40,502 bases of DNA from Actinomycetota bacterium (GTDB taxonomy: Bacteria > Actinomycetota > Actinomycetes > Actinomycetales > Microbacteriaceae). The translations under genes and the position numbers were made by a program. Where the stretch lies: NCBI GenBank assembly GCA_018268435.1, contig JAFDWP010000108.1:1-40502 (forward strand), written 5' to 3'. The notes under the pieces were generated by a model. That model searched no databases. It saw only the letters and a program-made list of their open reading frames with translations, and was not told the DNA's origin. Shown here one piece after another: positions 17,080-24,253 of this stretch; within the stretch, counting starts at the first letter, position 1; each line of letters begins with the position of its first letter.

Positions 17080-18303
17080 ATGACCCCGAGAACCTTCGAC
17101 CAGTCGTCCAAGCTCAAGAACGTCCTCTACGAGATCCGCGGCAACGCGCTCGTGGAGGCGGCGCGGCTGGAGGCGGCAGGTCACTCGGTGCTCAAGCTGA
17201 ACACGGGGAATCCGGCGATCTTCGGGTTCGAGGCGCCGCAGCAGATCGTTCGCGACATGCTTGAGACCCTGCCCAGCGCGCACGGGTACAGCGAGAGCAA
17301 GGGCATCATCTCCGCGCGCCGCGCCGTGGTGAGCCGCTATGAGCAGGTCGACGGCTTCCCGCTCGTCGACCCCGAGGACGTCTACCTCGGAAACGGCGTC
17401 TCCGAGCTCATCACGATGACGATGCAGGCGCTCCTCGACGAGGGGGACGAGGTGCTCATCCCGGCGCCGGACTATCCGCTCTGGACCGCGATGACCAGCC
17501 TCGCCGGGGGCACCCCGGTGCACTACCTGTGCGACGAGGAGAACGGCTGGAATCCGGATCTGGAGGATCTGCGCTCCAAGGTCACGCCGCGCACCAAGGC
17601 GATCGTGATCATCAACCCGAACAACCCGACCGGAGCGGTGTACTCGCGCGAGGTGCTGCAGGGCATCGTGCAGGTGGCCAGGGAGAACGATCTGCTGCTG
17701 CTGTCCGACGAGATCTACGACCGGATCCTCTTCGACGACGCGCAGCACATCTCCACGGCGACGCTCGCGCCCGACCTGCTCTGCCTGACCTTCAACGGGC
17801 TCTCCAAGACCTATCGCGTCGCCGGGTACCGCTCGGGCTGGCTCGTCATCACGGGGCCGCAGCAGCACGCCAAGGGCTTCATCGAGGGCATCACGCTGCT
17901 CGCGTCCACGCGTCTGTGCCCGAACGTGCCGGCGCAGCACGCCGTGCAGGCCGCGCTCGGCGGGGTGCAGTCGATCGAGTCGCTGATCGCGCCCAGCGGG
18001 CGCCTGCATCTGCAGCGCGACGCGGCCTGGGAGGGGCTGTCCGCGATCCCGGGGGTCAGCTGCGTGCGGCCGTCGGGGGCCCTGTACGCCTTCCCGCGGC
18101 TCGACCCGGACGTGCACGAGATCCATGACGACGCGAAGCTCATCTACGACCTGCTCGTCTCGGAGCGGATCCTGCTCGTGCAGGGCACCGGCTTCAACTG
18201 GGCGACGCCGGACCACCTGCGCGTGGTGACGCTGCCGGAGCCGCGCGTGATCACCGAGGCGATCGAACGCCTCGGCAACTTCCTGGCGAGCTACCGGCAG
18301 TAG
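17080..18303 (+). CDS. alaA: alanine-synthesising pyridoxal-phosphate aminotransferase
   Basis: This 407-aa class I/II aminotransferase closely follows E. coli AlaA along its length (SSKLKNVLYEIRGN, LKLNTGNPAIFGF, GNGVSELITMTMQALL, PAPDYPLWTA, NPNNPTGAVYS). The PLP lysine is K243 in FNGLSKTYRVAGYRSGW. It makes alanine from pyruvate and glutamate; the mycobacterial equivalent was long called AspC. It is probably transcribed alone from a leaderless promoter after the secA hairpin. It converges on the CpaE-like gene with only 16 bp between stops. Confidence 0.93.
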   Translation: MTPRTFDQSSKLKNVLYEIRGNALVEAARLEAAGHSVLKLNTGNPAIFGFEAPQQIVRDMLETLPSAHGYSESKGIISARRAVVSRYEQVDGFPLVDPEDVYLGNGVSELITMTMQALLDEGDEVLIPAPDYPLWTAMTSLAGGTPVHYLCDEENGWNPDLEDLRSKVTPRTKAIVIINPNNPTGAVYSREVLQGIVQVARENDLLLLSDEIYDRILFDDAQHISTATLAPDLLCLTFNGLSKTYRVAGYRSGWLVITGPQQHAKGFIEGITLLASTRLCPNVPAQHAVQAALGGVQSIESLIAPSGRLHLQRDAAWEGLSAIPGVSCVRPSGALYAFPRLDPDVHEIHDDAKLIYDLLVSERILLVQGTGFNWATPDHLRVVTLPEPRVITEAIERLGNFLASYRQ

Positions 18304-18319
18304 CGGGCCGCGGCCGCGC

Positions 18320-19573
18320 TCAGACCGGGGCGGCCGCGCGCCGCCGCGCCCTCCGGGTCGGGGCGGCGTCCCGGCCGTCTCGCAGCAGCGTGGCCACGAG
18401 CGTGCGCATCGCGGTCGTGAACGCCGACCGTCCCGACACATCCGTCACCGGTCGCGCGTGCAGCGCGGCCGCGTCCAGCGCGCGCTGGTCGTAGGGGAGG
18501 AAGTGCACGTCGCGGATCCCGGAGAACCGATCCAGGGCACGCCGGATCTGTCCGCGCGCGTCGACCCCGAGCGGGCCGGGACGCACCTTGTTCACCGCGA
18601 CCGTCACCGGCACGTCGCCGACCTCGGCGCGCAGCTCGGCGTAGCCGCGCACGAAGCGGGCGATGCCCAGTGGATCGGCGGCGGCGACCGCGACGATGCG
18701 GTCGGCGCGGTGCAGCGTCGTGAGCGTCGCCGCGTTGCGCCGCAGTCCGTCCAGATCGCTGACGATCTCCTCGTCCGCCTCGAGCGAGGCGGCGACGTCG
18801 ACGACGGTGAAGGCGCTCCAGAGCCGGCACGCGTCGAGCGCGCCCTGCAGGCGCCCCGCGGACAGCTCGGGCCAGCGGGCGGGGCGGTTGATCCCGACCA
18901 GGACGTCGACCGTGCCGCCCGCGGTCTCGACGGGCGTGGCGAGGCGGCTCAGCTCCGCCCCGTCGAGCAGCCCGAGCTCGGCGCGCCGGCACGCCGCCGC
19001 GACACCGGGGCCGTCATCGGTGAGGCCGAGCAGCAGCGCGAGGGCGGGGGCGTGCGTGTCTGCGTCGACCAGCGCGACGCCGCGGTCCGGTGCGGCCAGG
19101 AGCGCCGCGAGCTGGACCGCCACCGTGCTGCGTCCGGGAGCGCCGTGCGGCCCCCAGACCGCGAGGAGTCGGTTCTCGGCGCGTGCGGCCTCCGGCGCCG
19201 CCTCGTCCGCGGCGGGGCGGGGTCGCTCGCTGCGCGGCAGCAGGGCGTCCGCCACGTCCCAGCCGCTCGCCGTGGACGGCAGGGGTGCGCCGAGTCCGTG
19301 CCGGCGGGCCACCCGTGCGGCGGCCGGACCGTCGCCGAGGGTGAGGATCCGCACCCCCGCCCGATCGCAGGCGTCGCGCAGCGCCCCGCTGAGCCACGCG
19401 CGTTCCGCCGGGATCAGCAGCGCGTCCGCGCCGCGCAGCTCCTCCGCGTGGGCTGCGAGCCCCGCGGCCCGCTCCGGCGCGATGCGGGCCCGCACCTCGA
19501 TCCCGGCGAGCTCCAGCTCGTCCGCGAGCGTCTCGGCGCGCTCGGCGGGAAGGGCGAGCACGACGGCGGTCAC
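18320..19573 (-). CDS. CpaE/TadZ-like MinD-fold protein with altered P-loop
   Basis: This 417-aa protein has a receiver-like N-terminal third, an acidic/Ala linker (about 115-133) and a MinD/ParA-fold domain from about 135. The P-loop region reads W-G-P-H-G-A-P-G-R-S-T (140-150), followed by VALVDADTHAPALALLLGL and later VVDVAASLE. The signature Lys of the deviant Walker A and the usual GKS/T Lys are replaced (His and Arg), so ATP hydrolysis may be weak or lost. CpaE/TadZ proteins position Tad pili, but no pilus genes are visible here. It starts with GTG overlapping the stop of the SAF gene (GTGA). Role unknown. Confidence 0.82.
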   Translation of the reverse strand: MTAVVLALPAERAETLADELELAGIEVRARIAPERAAGLAAHAEELRGADALLIPAERAWLSGALRDACDRAGVRILTLGDGPAAARVARRHGLGAPLPSTASGWDVADALLPRSERPRPAADEAAPEAARAENRLLAVWGPHGAPGRSTVAVQLAALLAAPDRGVALVDADTHAPALALLLGLTDDGPGVAAACRRAELGLLDGAELSRLATPVETAGGTVDVLVGINRPARWPELSAGRLQGALDACRLWSAFTVVDVAASLEADEEIVSDLDGLRRNAATLTTLHRADRIVAVAAADPLGIARFVRGYAELRAEVGDVPVTVAVNKVRPGPLGVDARGQIRRALDRFSGIRDVHFLPYDQRALDAAALHARPVTDVSGRSAFTTAMRTLVATLLRDGRDAAPTRRARRRAAAPV

Positions 19574-20187
19574 GAGCGCGCCCCGACCGGCACGACCGAC
19601 AGGGAGGAGCCGCCGGTCAGGGCCGCCAGCACCTCGCCGACCCTGCTGCGGTTCACGACGATCTCCAGCGTCGTCGCCTTCGCCGAGAGCGGGCCGTCAT
19701 CGCGGTCCACGGAGGCCACGGTGGCTTCGGAGAGCAGCACCCGCGGCTCTCCGAAGCCCTTGCCCTCGGCCACGGGGTCGGCCGCCCACAGCTCGACCAC
19801 CGCGCCCGGGGCGACGGACGCGGGGACCGGCACGGTGCTGCGCACGACGACCGAGGTGGTGCGCCCCTCGTCGGCGTCCGCCGCGGCCGTCGACGGGACG
19901 AGCTCGCCCTCGGTGATCGTGCGGGTGGCGATCAGTCCCGGCGCGAGCGTGGCGGGGGTGAGGTACCCGGCCGCGGCCGTGCCGAGCACGACGTCGACGA
20001 CGCGCACGTCGGCGGAGGTGAGGGGTTCGCCGGGCACGATCGTGCGCGCGGCCTGCAGGACCGGACTGGTCTGCTTGGCCGCCCCGACGATCACCCACAC
20101 CCCGGCGACGGACAGGATGATCAGGACGAGGCCGATGAAGAAGCGCAGATCCGTCCAAGGCCGGCGTCCTGCTCGTGCGGTGCTCAT
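19570..20187 (-). CDS. SAF domain, CpaB/RcpC-like membrane-anchored protein
   Basis: This 205-aa protein has a basic N-terminus, one membrane helix (about 16-38) and an extracytoplasmic SAF-type beta-clip domain (about 45-110: ARTIVPGEPLTSADVRVVDV, LVPSTAA), then a CpaB-like C-terminal region. CpaB/RcpC proteins belong to Tad pilus systems, but this pairing with a CpaE-like protein and no pilin, ATPase or secretin is typical of actinobacterial genomes and its role is unknown. The ATG at 20185-20187 has GAGGGC in front. It diverges from the HTH gene across 97 bp containing a perfect DnaA box. Confidence 0.85.
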   Translation of the reverse strand: MSTARAGRRPWTDLRFFIGLVLIILSVAGVWVIVGAAKQTSPVLQAARTIVPGEPLTSADVRVVDVVLGTAAAGYLTPATLAPGLIATRTITEGELVPSTAAADADEGRTTSVVVRSTVPVPASVAPGAVVELWAADPVAEGKGFGEPRVLLSEATVASVDRDDGPLSAKATTLEIVVNRSRVGEVLAALTGGSSLSVVPVGARS

Positions 20188-20226
20188 GCCCTCATGGTCA
20201 CAGAATCCGGGAATCGTGCCGGAAAG

Positions 20227-20235
20227 TTATCCACA
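20227..20235 (+). promoter_or_regulatory. perfect DnaA box
   Basis: TTATCCACA, identical to the strong DnaA binding consensus, in the intergenic space between the SAF gene and the HTH gene, 50 bp before the HTH start. Confidence 0.6.
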
Positions 20236-20272
20236 GCGCAGAACGGTGCACCGCCCGAGGGGCGCGGCGGAG

Positions 20273-20278
20273 CACAAT
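20273..20278 (+). promoter_or_regulatory. weak -10 element of the HTH gene
   Basis: CACAAT lies six bases before the ATG, the same spacing as other starts in the window, but it lacks the first T of TAnnnT. Confidence 0.3.
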
Positions 20279-20284
20279 AGGGGC

Positions 20285-20563
20285 ATGCCCGACGCATCCG
20301 CTGCCGCACCGCGCTACCTCGCCCCGGCCCAGGTCGCCGAGCTCCTCGGCGTGCAGGCGGACGAGATCGTCGAACTCATCCTGCAGGGCCGCCTGCGCGG
20401 GGCGCGGCTCGGCGCCCCCGGGGCCTGGCGGGTCGAGGAGGACTCGATCGCCGAGTACCTCGCCGAGCAGGCCGAGGACGCGCGGCGCCGTGCGCTGTGG
20501 CGTCAGGCGAACGCGGCGAGCTTCCCCGAGCTGTGGGGACCCCCGGCCCGACCCGGTCGGTGA
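20285..20563 (+). CDS. small helix-turn-helix (excisionase/MerR-type) DNA-binding protein
   Basis: This 92-aa protein has a winged helix-turn-helix over residues about 10-60: L-A-P-A-Q-V-A-E-L-L-G-V, then IVELILQGRLRGARLG and AWRVEEDSIAEYL. That is the pattern of the excisionase/BldC-like domain. The last 30 residues are charged and end in ELWGPP. No phage genes are near, so a chromosomal regulator is more likely than an excisionase. The longer open frame upstream (from 18458) is antisense to the CpaE-like and SAF genes. A perfect DnaA box lies upstream. Confidence 0.85.
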   Translation: MPDASAAAPRYLAPAQVAELLGVQADEIVELILQGRLRGARLGAPGAWRVEEDSIAEYLAEQAEDARRRALWRQANAASFPELWGPPARPGR

Positions 20564-20605
20564 CGCGCCGGATCCGGGGCGGGCACGCCGCCGCCGGGTG
20601 GTCGC

Positions 20606-21202
20606 TCAGCCCAGGCCGGGCGCCGGTGCGTGGGTGCCGATCGAGAGCACCGAGCCGAACGGCACGATGCGGAACCCGGTGACCGCGCGCGCCCTCCGCG
20701 GAGAGCCCGCGTCGTGCAGGGCGAGGTCGAGGTGGTCGGCGCCCGCGCGGTCGATCGTGCCGGCGAGCACCGCACCGGAGCGCGTGCGCAGCGTGACCCC
20801 GCTGCGGCGCCGGGCGAGGTCGCGCACCACGAACCCGAAGGTCATCCGCTCGCGCAGCGGGGACAGGGGCTCGGCGGCGGCCCCGCTGGACAGCACGGCG
20901 CCGTGGTCGAGCGCCCACAGCTCCACCGCGTGTGCGGGCAGCAGGGTCAGCCCTGCGGCCTCGTGCGGCTGCACCGCGGCCCAGTCCGCTCCCACAGCGC
21001 GCAGCCGGCCGCGCACGCGGGTGGCGTCGGTGAGCACGGCGGTCACGGTGCACCCCTCGTCGGCCAGCACGCCGAGCCGGGTGCGCAGCTCCAGGCGCGC
21101 GATGCGCAGCCGCTCGGTCTCGGCATCCAGGGCGGCGCGCTCGGCCTCCCAGCCCGAGGCGATCTGATCCTCGAGATCCTCGAACAGCCGCTCCCATTCC
21201 AT
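20606..21202 (-). CDS. conserved actinobacterial protein of unknown function
   Basis: This 198-aa protein begins MEWERLFEDLEDQIASGWEA. An amphipathic helix of about 45 residues is followed by two beta-rich repeats with RVRGRLRAVGADW and GAVLAGTIDRAGADHLDLAL, which look like small beta-barrel or SH3/Sm-like units. I do not recognise a named family. The chosen ATG has TACCCT seven bases upstream, and codon bias and conserved-looking start support it; the frame remains open to 21772 antisense to the next gene. It converges on the HTH gene and diverges from the Rv3235-family gene. Confidence 0.8.
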   Translation of the reverse strand: MEWERLFEDLEDQIASGWEAERAALDAETERLRIARLELRTRLGVLADEGCTVTAVLTDATRVRGRLRAVGADWAAVQPHEAAGLTLLPAHAVELWALDHGAVLSSGAAAEPLSPLRERMTFGFVVRDLARRRSGVTLRTRSGAVLAGTIDRAGADHLDLALHDAGSPRRARAVTGFRIVPFGSVLSIGTHAPAPGLG

Positions 21203-21209
21203 GCCGACG

Positions 21210-21215
21210 AGGGTA
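21210..21215 (-). promoter_or_regulatory. -10 element of the 20606-21202 gene
   Basis: TACCCT on the minus strand, seven bases before the ATG at 21202, suggesting a leaderless or one-base leader transcript. Confidence 0.4.
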
Positions 21216-21242
21216 CGGGAACGGGCGGCGGGCTTGTACGGG

Positions 21243-21251
21243 TTATCCACA
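21243..21251 (+). promoter_or_regulatory. second perfect DnaA box
   Basis: TTATCCACA in the divergent intergenic space before the Rv3235-family gene, in the same orientation as the first box about 1 kb away. A GC-rich 18-bp palindrome follows at 21265-21282. Confidence 0.6.
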
Positions 21252-21264
21252 TTCCTGGCCGGAT

Positions 21265-21282
21265 GCGCCCCGCGCGGGGCGC
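21265..21282. repeat. 18-bp perfect palindrome
   Basis: GCGCCCCGC followed directly by its reverse complement, between the DnaA box and the Rv3235-family gene start. It could be a protein site or a structure in the leader; no regulator can be named. Confidence 0.6.
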
Positions 21283-21335
21283 GGATGTGCTCGAATGCCA
21301 GACACACCGACCGTCTCACGAGGGGGAAGACGCCG

Positions 21336-21722
21336 ATGATGACGCATGAGGATTTCGCCCGACAGCCCACGCCGACCGTGGAGCTTCCGGATCCGGCGCC
21401 GCTGCTGCAGAGCCTCACGCGCGGGGTCCTCGAGGTGCTGGCGGGCGTGCGCGAGGCGGACCAGCTCGCCCGCTGGCTCACCGAGGACGCGTTCCTCGTG
21501 CTGACGGCGCGGGCGAACCTGGCCGCGCGGGCGCGCAGCGCGCGCGGGGTCGCGCCGGCGCGACCCGTCTTCCGGATCCTCTCCACGCACGTCTCCGAGC
21601 CGGCCGACGGCGTCGTGGAGGCGACGCTGGTCGTGCAGACGCCGGGGCGCACCCGTGCGGTGGCCGTGCGTCTGGAGGGGCTGGACCGGCGCTGGCGCGC
21701 CACCTCGCTCGCCATCCTCTGA
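21336..21722 (+). CDS. Rv3235 family protein
   Basis: This 128-aa protein fits the actinobacterial Rv3235 family. A variable N-terminus is followed by a helical stretch (PLLQSLTRGVLEVLAGVREADQLARWLTED), a basic Ala/Arg region, and three beta strands (VFRILSTHV, VVEATLVVQTPGR, AVAVRLEGLDRRWRATSL). Its function is unknown. In M. tuberculosis the gene also lies near secA1. There are two consecutive ATGs (21336 and 21339); AGGGGGAAG about ten bases upstream supports the first. Confidence 0.85.
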   Translation: MMTHEDFARQPTPTVELPDPAPLLQSLTRGVLEVLAGVREADQLARWLTEDAFLVLTARANLAARARSARGVAPARPVFRILSTHVSEPADGVVEATLVVQTPGRTRAVAVRLEGLDRRWRATSLAIL

Positions 21723-21776
21723 GGATCCGCGCCGGCGCAGGGCCGCGCACGACGATGCGGCCCTCCCGGCACACCT

Positions 21777-21782
21777 TAGGCT
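21777..21782 (+). promoter_or_regulatory. pdtaS -10 element, leaderless arrangement
   Basis: TAGGCT lies exactly six bases before the GTG start of pdtaS. No strong ribosome site intervenes. Confidence 0.5.
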
Positions 21783-21788
21783 GTCAGG

Positions 21789-23273
21789 GTGTCGACACTC
21801 AGTGATCTCGCCCAGGCCCAGGGCTGCCTCGACGACGACGATGTCGAGTGGCTGCATCGTCTCGCCGGTGACGGGCAGCTGCTGGCCGATCTCGCCTCCG
21901 CGGACATCGTGATCTGGATCGCGACCGCGGACGGATCCTTCATCGCGGTCGCGCACACCCGTCCGAGCGGCGCGGCCACGCTGTTCTACCGCGACATCGT
22001 CGGAGAGCGGGTGCGGCCGCAGTGGCGCACCCAGGTGCAGGGCGCGTTCGACAGCGCGCAGATCGTCGACTCCGCCAATCCGGACTGGTTCGAGGAGACC
22101 CCGACCCGAGTACGGGCGGTGCCGATCGTGCGCACCCGAGGCAAGGACGGCGAGCGTGCGCGGCCGATCGGCGTGCTCACGCGGCACACCAACCTCGGAG
22201 AGGCGCGCACTCCGTCCCGTCAGCAGATCACGTTCAACGAGGCCGCCGACGACCTGTTCGGCATGATCTCGGTCGGCGGGTTCCCGGACCTGTCCGCCCC
22301 GACGTCCCCGCGCCGCGGCGCCCCGCGCGCCTCGGACGGTCTCATCCGCATCGACGTGGACGGGGTCGTCACGTTCGCGAGCCCGAACGCGCTGAGCGCC
22401 TTCAACCGGATGGGCTTCGACGAGGAGCTGGAGGGGGAGTCGCTGGTCGAGGTGACCACGCGGATCGTCCCGCCGTCGCGCCAGGTCGACGAGTCGCTGC
22501 CGGTCGTGGTGACCGGGCGCGCACCCTGGCGCACCGATGTGGAGGCGCGTGGGGTCACCGTGTCCCTGCGTGCGATCCCGCTCAAGGACCACGGCACCAG
22601 GATCGGCGCGATCGTGCTGTGCCGCGACGTCTCGGAGCTGCGGCATCAGGAGCAGGAGCTCATCACCAAGGACGCGACGATCCGCGAGATCCATCACCGG
22701 GTGAAGAACAACCTGCAGACCGTCGCGTCGCTGCTGCGGATCCAGGCCCGCCGCACCCACTCGGAGGAGGCGCGCGACGCCCTCACCCAGGCCATGCGCC
22801 GGGTGGAGTCGATCGCGGTCGTGCACGACACCCTCGCCGGCGGACTGGCGCAGAAGGTGGACTTCGACGAGGTCTTCGCCCGCGTGCTGAAGCTCGTCGC
22901 GGAGGTGGCGTCGGCACCGAACACGCGGGCGCGTACGCAGTCGACCGGACGGTTCGGGGTGCTGCCCAGCGAGTACGCCACGCCGCTGTCGCTCGCGCTC
23001 ACCGAAGTGGTCACGAACGCCGTGGAGCACGGCCTCGCCGGACAGGAGGGCGTCGTCACGATCGAGGCCCAGCGCACCGATGAGAACCTGCGCGTGATCG
23101 TCAGCGACACCGGACACGGACTGCCCGAGGGGCGGATCGGTCAGGGGCTGGGGACGCAGATCATCCGCACCCTCATCCAGGGCGAGCTCGGCGGCACGAT
23201 CGTGTGGGAGGGTGCGGAGGGCGAGGGCACGACCGTCACGATCGACATCCCGATGCGCTGGGTGAACGGCTGA
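21789..23273 (+). CDS. pdtaS: cytosolic sensor histidine kinase PdtaS
   Basis: This 494-aa soluble kinase has no membrane segment. It has an N-terminal GAF domain (about 1-165), a PAS domain (about 183-285) and a HisKA_2 dimerisation domain with IREIHHRVKNNLQTVASLL (phospho-His at 302/303). A HATPase follows with N box LTEVVTNAVEHG and G box SDTGHGLPEG. In M. tuberculosis PdtaS signals to PdtaR, an ANTAR RNA-binding antiterminator, in response to copper, nitric oxide and nutrient cues. The partner is not in this window. The start is GTG at 21789. It converges on whiB1, as in M. tuberculosis (Rv3220c-Rv3219). Confidence 0.96.
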   Translation: MSTLSDLAQAQGCLDDDDVEWLHRLAGDGQLLADLASADIVIWIATADGSFIAVAHTRPSGAATLFYRDIVGERVRPQWRTQVQGAFDSAQIVDSANPDWFEETPTRVRAVPIVRTRGKDGERARPIGVLTRHTNLGEARTPSRQQITFNEAADDLFGMISVGGFPDLSAPTSPRRGAPRASDGLIRIDVDGVVTFASPNALSAFNRMGFDEELEGESLVEVTTRIVPPSRQVDESLPVVVTGRAPWRTDVEARGVTVSLRAIPLKDHGTRIGAIVLCRDVSELRHQEQELITKDATIREIHHRVKNNLQTVASLLRIQARRTHSEEARDALTQAMRRVESIAVVHDTLAGGLAQKVDFDEVFARVLKLVAEVASAPNTRARTQSTGRFGVLPSEYATPLSLALTEVVTNAVEHGLAGQEGVVTIEAQRTDENLRVIVSDTGHGLPEGRIGQGLGTQIIRTLIQGELGGTIVWEGAEGEGTTVTIDIPMRWVNG

Positions 23274-23285
23274 GTCGCCGCACCC

Positions 23286-23320
23286 AGCCGTCCGGCGGAG
23301 CCGGACGGCTCCGCCGGACG
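23286..23320. terminator. bidirectional terminator between pdtaS and whiB1, with two alternative hairpins
   Basis: A 14-bp perfect stem (23289-23302 with 23307-23320, loop ggac) lies between the convergent genes. An alternative 10-bp stem (23286-23295 with 23301-23310, loop cggag) shares bases with it, so only one can form at a time. Confidence 0.88.
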
Positions 23321-23324
23321 CGGG

Positions 23325-23573
23325 TCAGCCGGCGCGGCGTGCGCGCGCGGCGCGGCGCTTGAGGGCGCGGCGCTCGTCCTCGCTGAGGCCGCCCCACACG
23401 CCCGAGTCCTGGCTGGACTCGAGGGCGTACTGCAGGCAGACCTCGGTGACGGTGCACCGGGCGCACACGGCCTTCGCCTTCTCGATCTGATCGACGGCCG
23501 GACCGGTGTTCCCGACGGGGAAGAACAGTTCGGGGTCGACGGTCAGACAGGCGGCCTTGTCGCGCCAATCCAT
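23325..23573 (-). CDS. whiB1: iron-sulfur transcription factor WhiB1
   Basis: This 82-aa protein carries the four WhiB cysteines (C9, C37, C40, C46) that bind a [4Fe-4S] cluster, the turn G-V-W-G-G, and a basic C-terminus (ERRALKRRAARARR). The sequence matches WhiB1 specifically (MDWRxKAxC, DPELFFPVGN, SQDSGVWGG-SEDERRALKRR). WhiB1 is essential in M. tuberculosis, senses nitric oxide and binds the primary sigma factor. The ATG at 23571-23573 has GAGGAG upstream. An open frame continues to 23744, but homology begins here. A 10-bp-stem palindrome lies in its 5' region. Confidence 0.97.
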   Translation of the reverse strand: MDWRDKAACLTVDPELFFPVGNTGPAVDQIEKAKAVCARCTVTEVCLQYALESSQDSGVWGGLSEDERRALKRRAARARRAG

Positions 23574-23600
23574 GGGGGCTCCTCGGTGTGGAAATGTCAT

Positions 23601-23623
23601 GGGCACGCGACGTTCGCGTGCCC
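23601..23623. promoter_or_regulatory. 23-bp palindrome / hairpin in the whiB1 upstream region
   Basis: GGGCACGCGA at 23601-23610 pairs perfectly with TCGCGTGCCC at 23614-23623 around 3 bases. It lies 28-50 bp upstream of the whiB1 ATG, so it is either an operator or a hairpin in the leader RNA. Confidence 0.7.
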
Positions 23624-23700
23624 GGAATTCGTAGGCGGCGTTCGGGTTCGACGCCCAGAGGTGATGCGAGCGGATGCTCGCCCCACGCCGCTGTGGGAGC

Positions 23701-23760
23701 ACATGGCTGTGATCTATTCTCTTACATGAAAGGCGATCGATCAAGGGTTTTCTTTACGGG
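23701..23760 (-). promoter_or_regulatory. AT-rich promoter region, probably for whiB1
   Basis: This is the most AT-rich patch of the window. On the minus strand TTGATC (23739-23744) and GAGAAT (23716-23721) are 17 bp apart. This would give whiB1 a leader of about 135 nt containing the palindrome at 23601-23623. The divergent gene may also use this patch. Confidence 0.35.
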
Positions 23761-23824
23761 GTGTGAACCGGAGGAGAACCGCAAGCGAACCGCCGCCGCC
23801 CCACGAAGCCCCCAGGAGCCTGTC

Positions 23825-24235
23825 ATGCGCCCGTCGACACTGACCATCGCCGCCGCGGTCCTGCTCGCTCTGGAATCGGCCGTGCTGCTCGTGCTCACGC
23901 TCATCGAGGTGTTCGACCTGAGCTCCGGGGATGCGTCCTCGCTGCCGTCGGGGCTCGGTCTCATCGGTCTCAGCGCGGTGGGCGCGACCGGTCTCGCGGT
24001 GTTCGCGTTCGGCGTGCTGCGCGGGCGCTCGTACGGCCGCAGCGGAGGCATGGTGGTGCAGATCCTGGCCGTCGCGGTGGCGTTCAGCGCCCTGTCCGTG
24101 CGGCCGTTCCCCGTCGTGTTCGTGCTGTCGCTGCTGATCCCCGCTGTGGCCGGGATCGTGATGCTGTTCCTGCTCTCGCGACAGGCCGGTGCGGAGGCGC
24201 GCCGCATCGCCGATGCCGACGCTGACGAGGACTGA
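23825..24235 (+). CDS. small integral membrane protein
   Basis: This 136-aa protein has four predicted membrane helices (about 5-26, 43-63, 72-92 and 96-117) and a charged C-terminal tail ending in ADADADED. It resembles unnamed four-helix proteins common in actinobacteria; I cannot assign a function. The ATG at 23825 has AGGAG in front. It diverges from whiB1 across 251 bp and converges on bcp with 18 bp between stops. Confidence 0.8.
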   Translation: MRPSTLTIAAAVLLALESAVLLVLTLIEVFDLSSGDASSLPSGLGLIGLSAVGATGLAVFAFGVLRGRSYGRSGGMVVQILAVAVAFSALSVRPFPVVFVLSLLIPAVAGIVMLFLLSRQAGAEARRIADADADED

Positions 24236-24253
24236 GGACGCCCCGGCCGCCGT

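Noticed and set aside
20285-20563. HTH protein as a phage excisionase
   Set aside because: No integrase, attachment repeats or phage genes nearby, and codon use matches the neighbours; a chromosomal regulator is more likely.
20227-21251. The two DnaA boxes as the chromosome replication origin
   Set aside because: Only two boxes, no AT-rich unwinding region, and dnaA, dnaN, recF and gyrB are absent.
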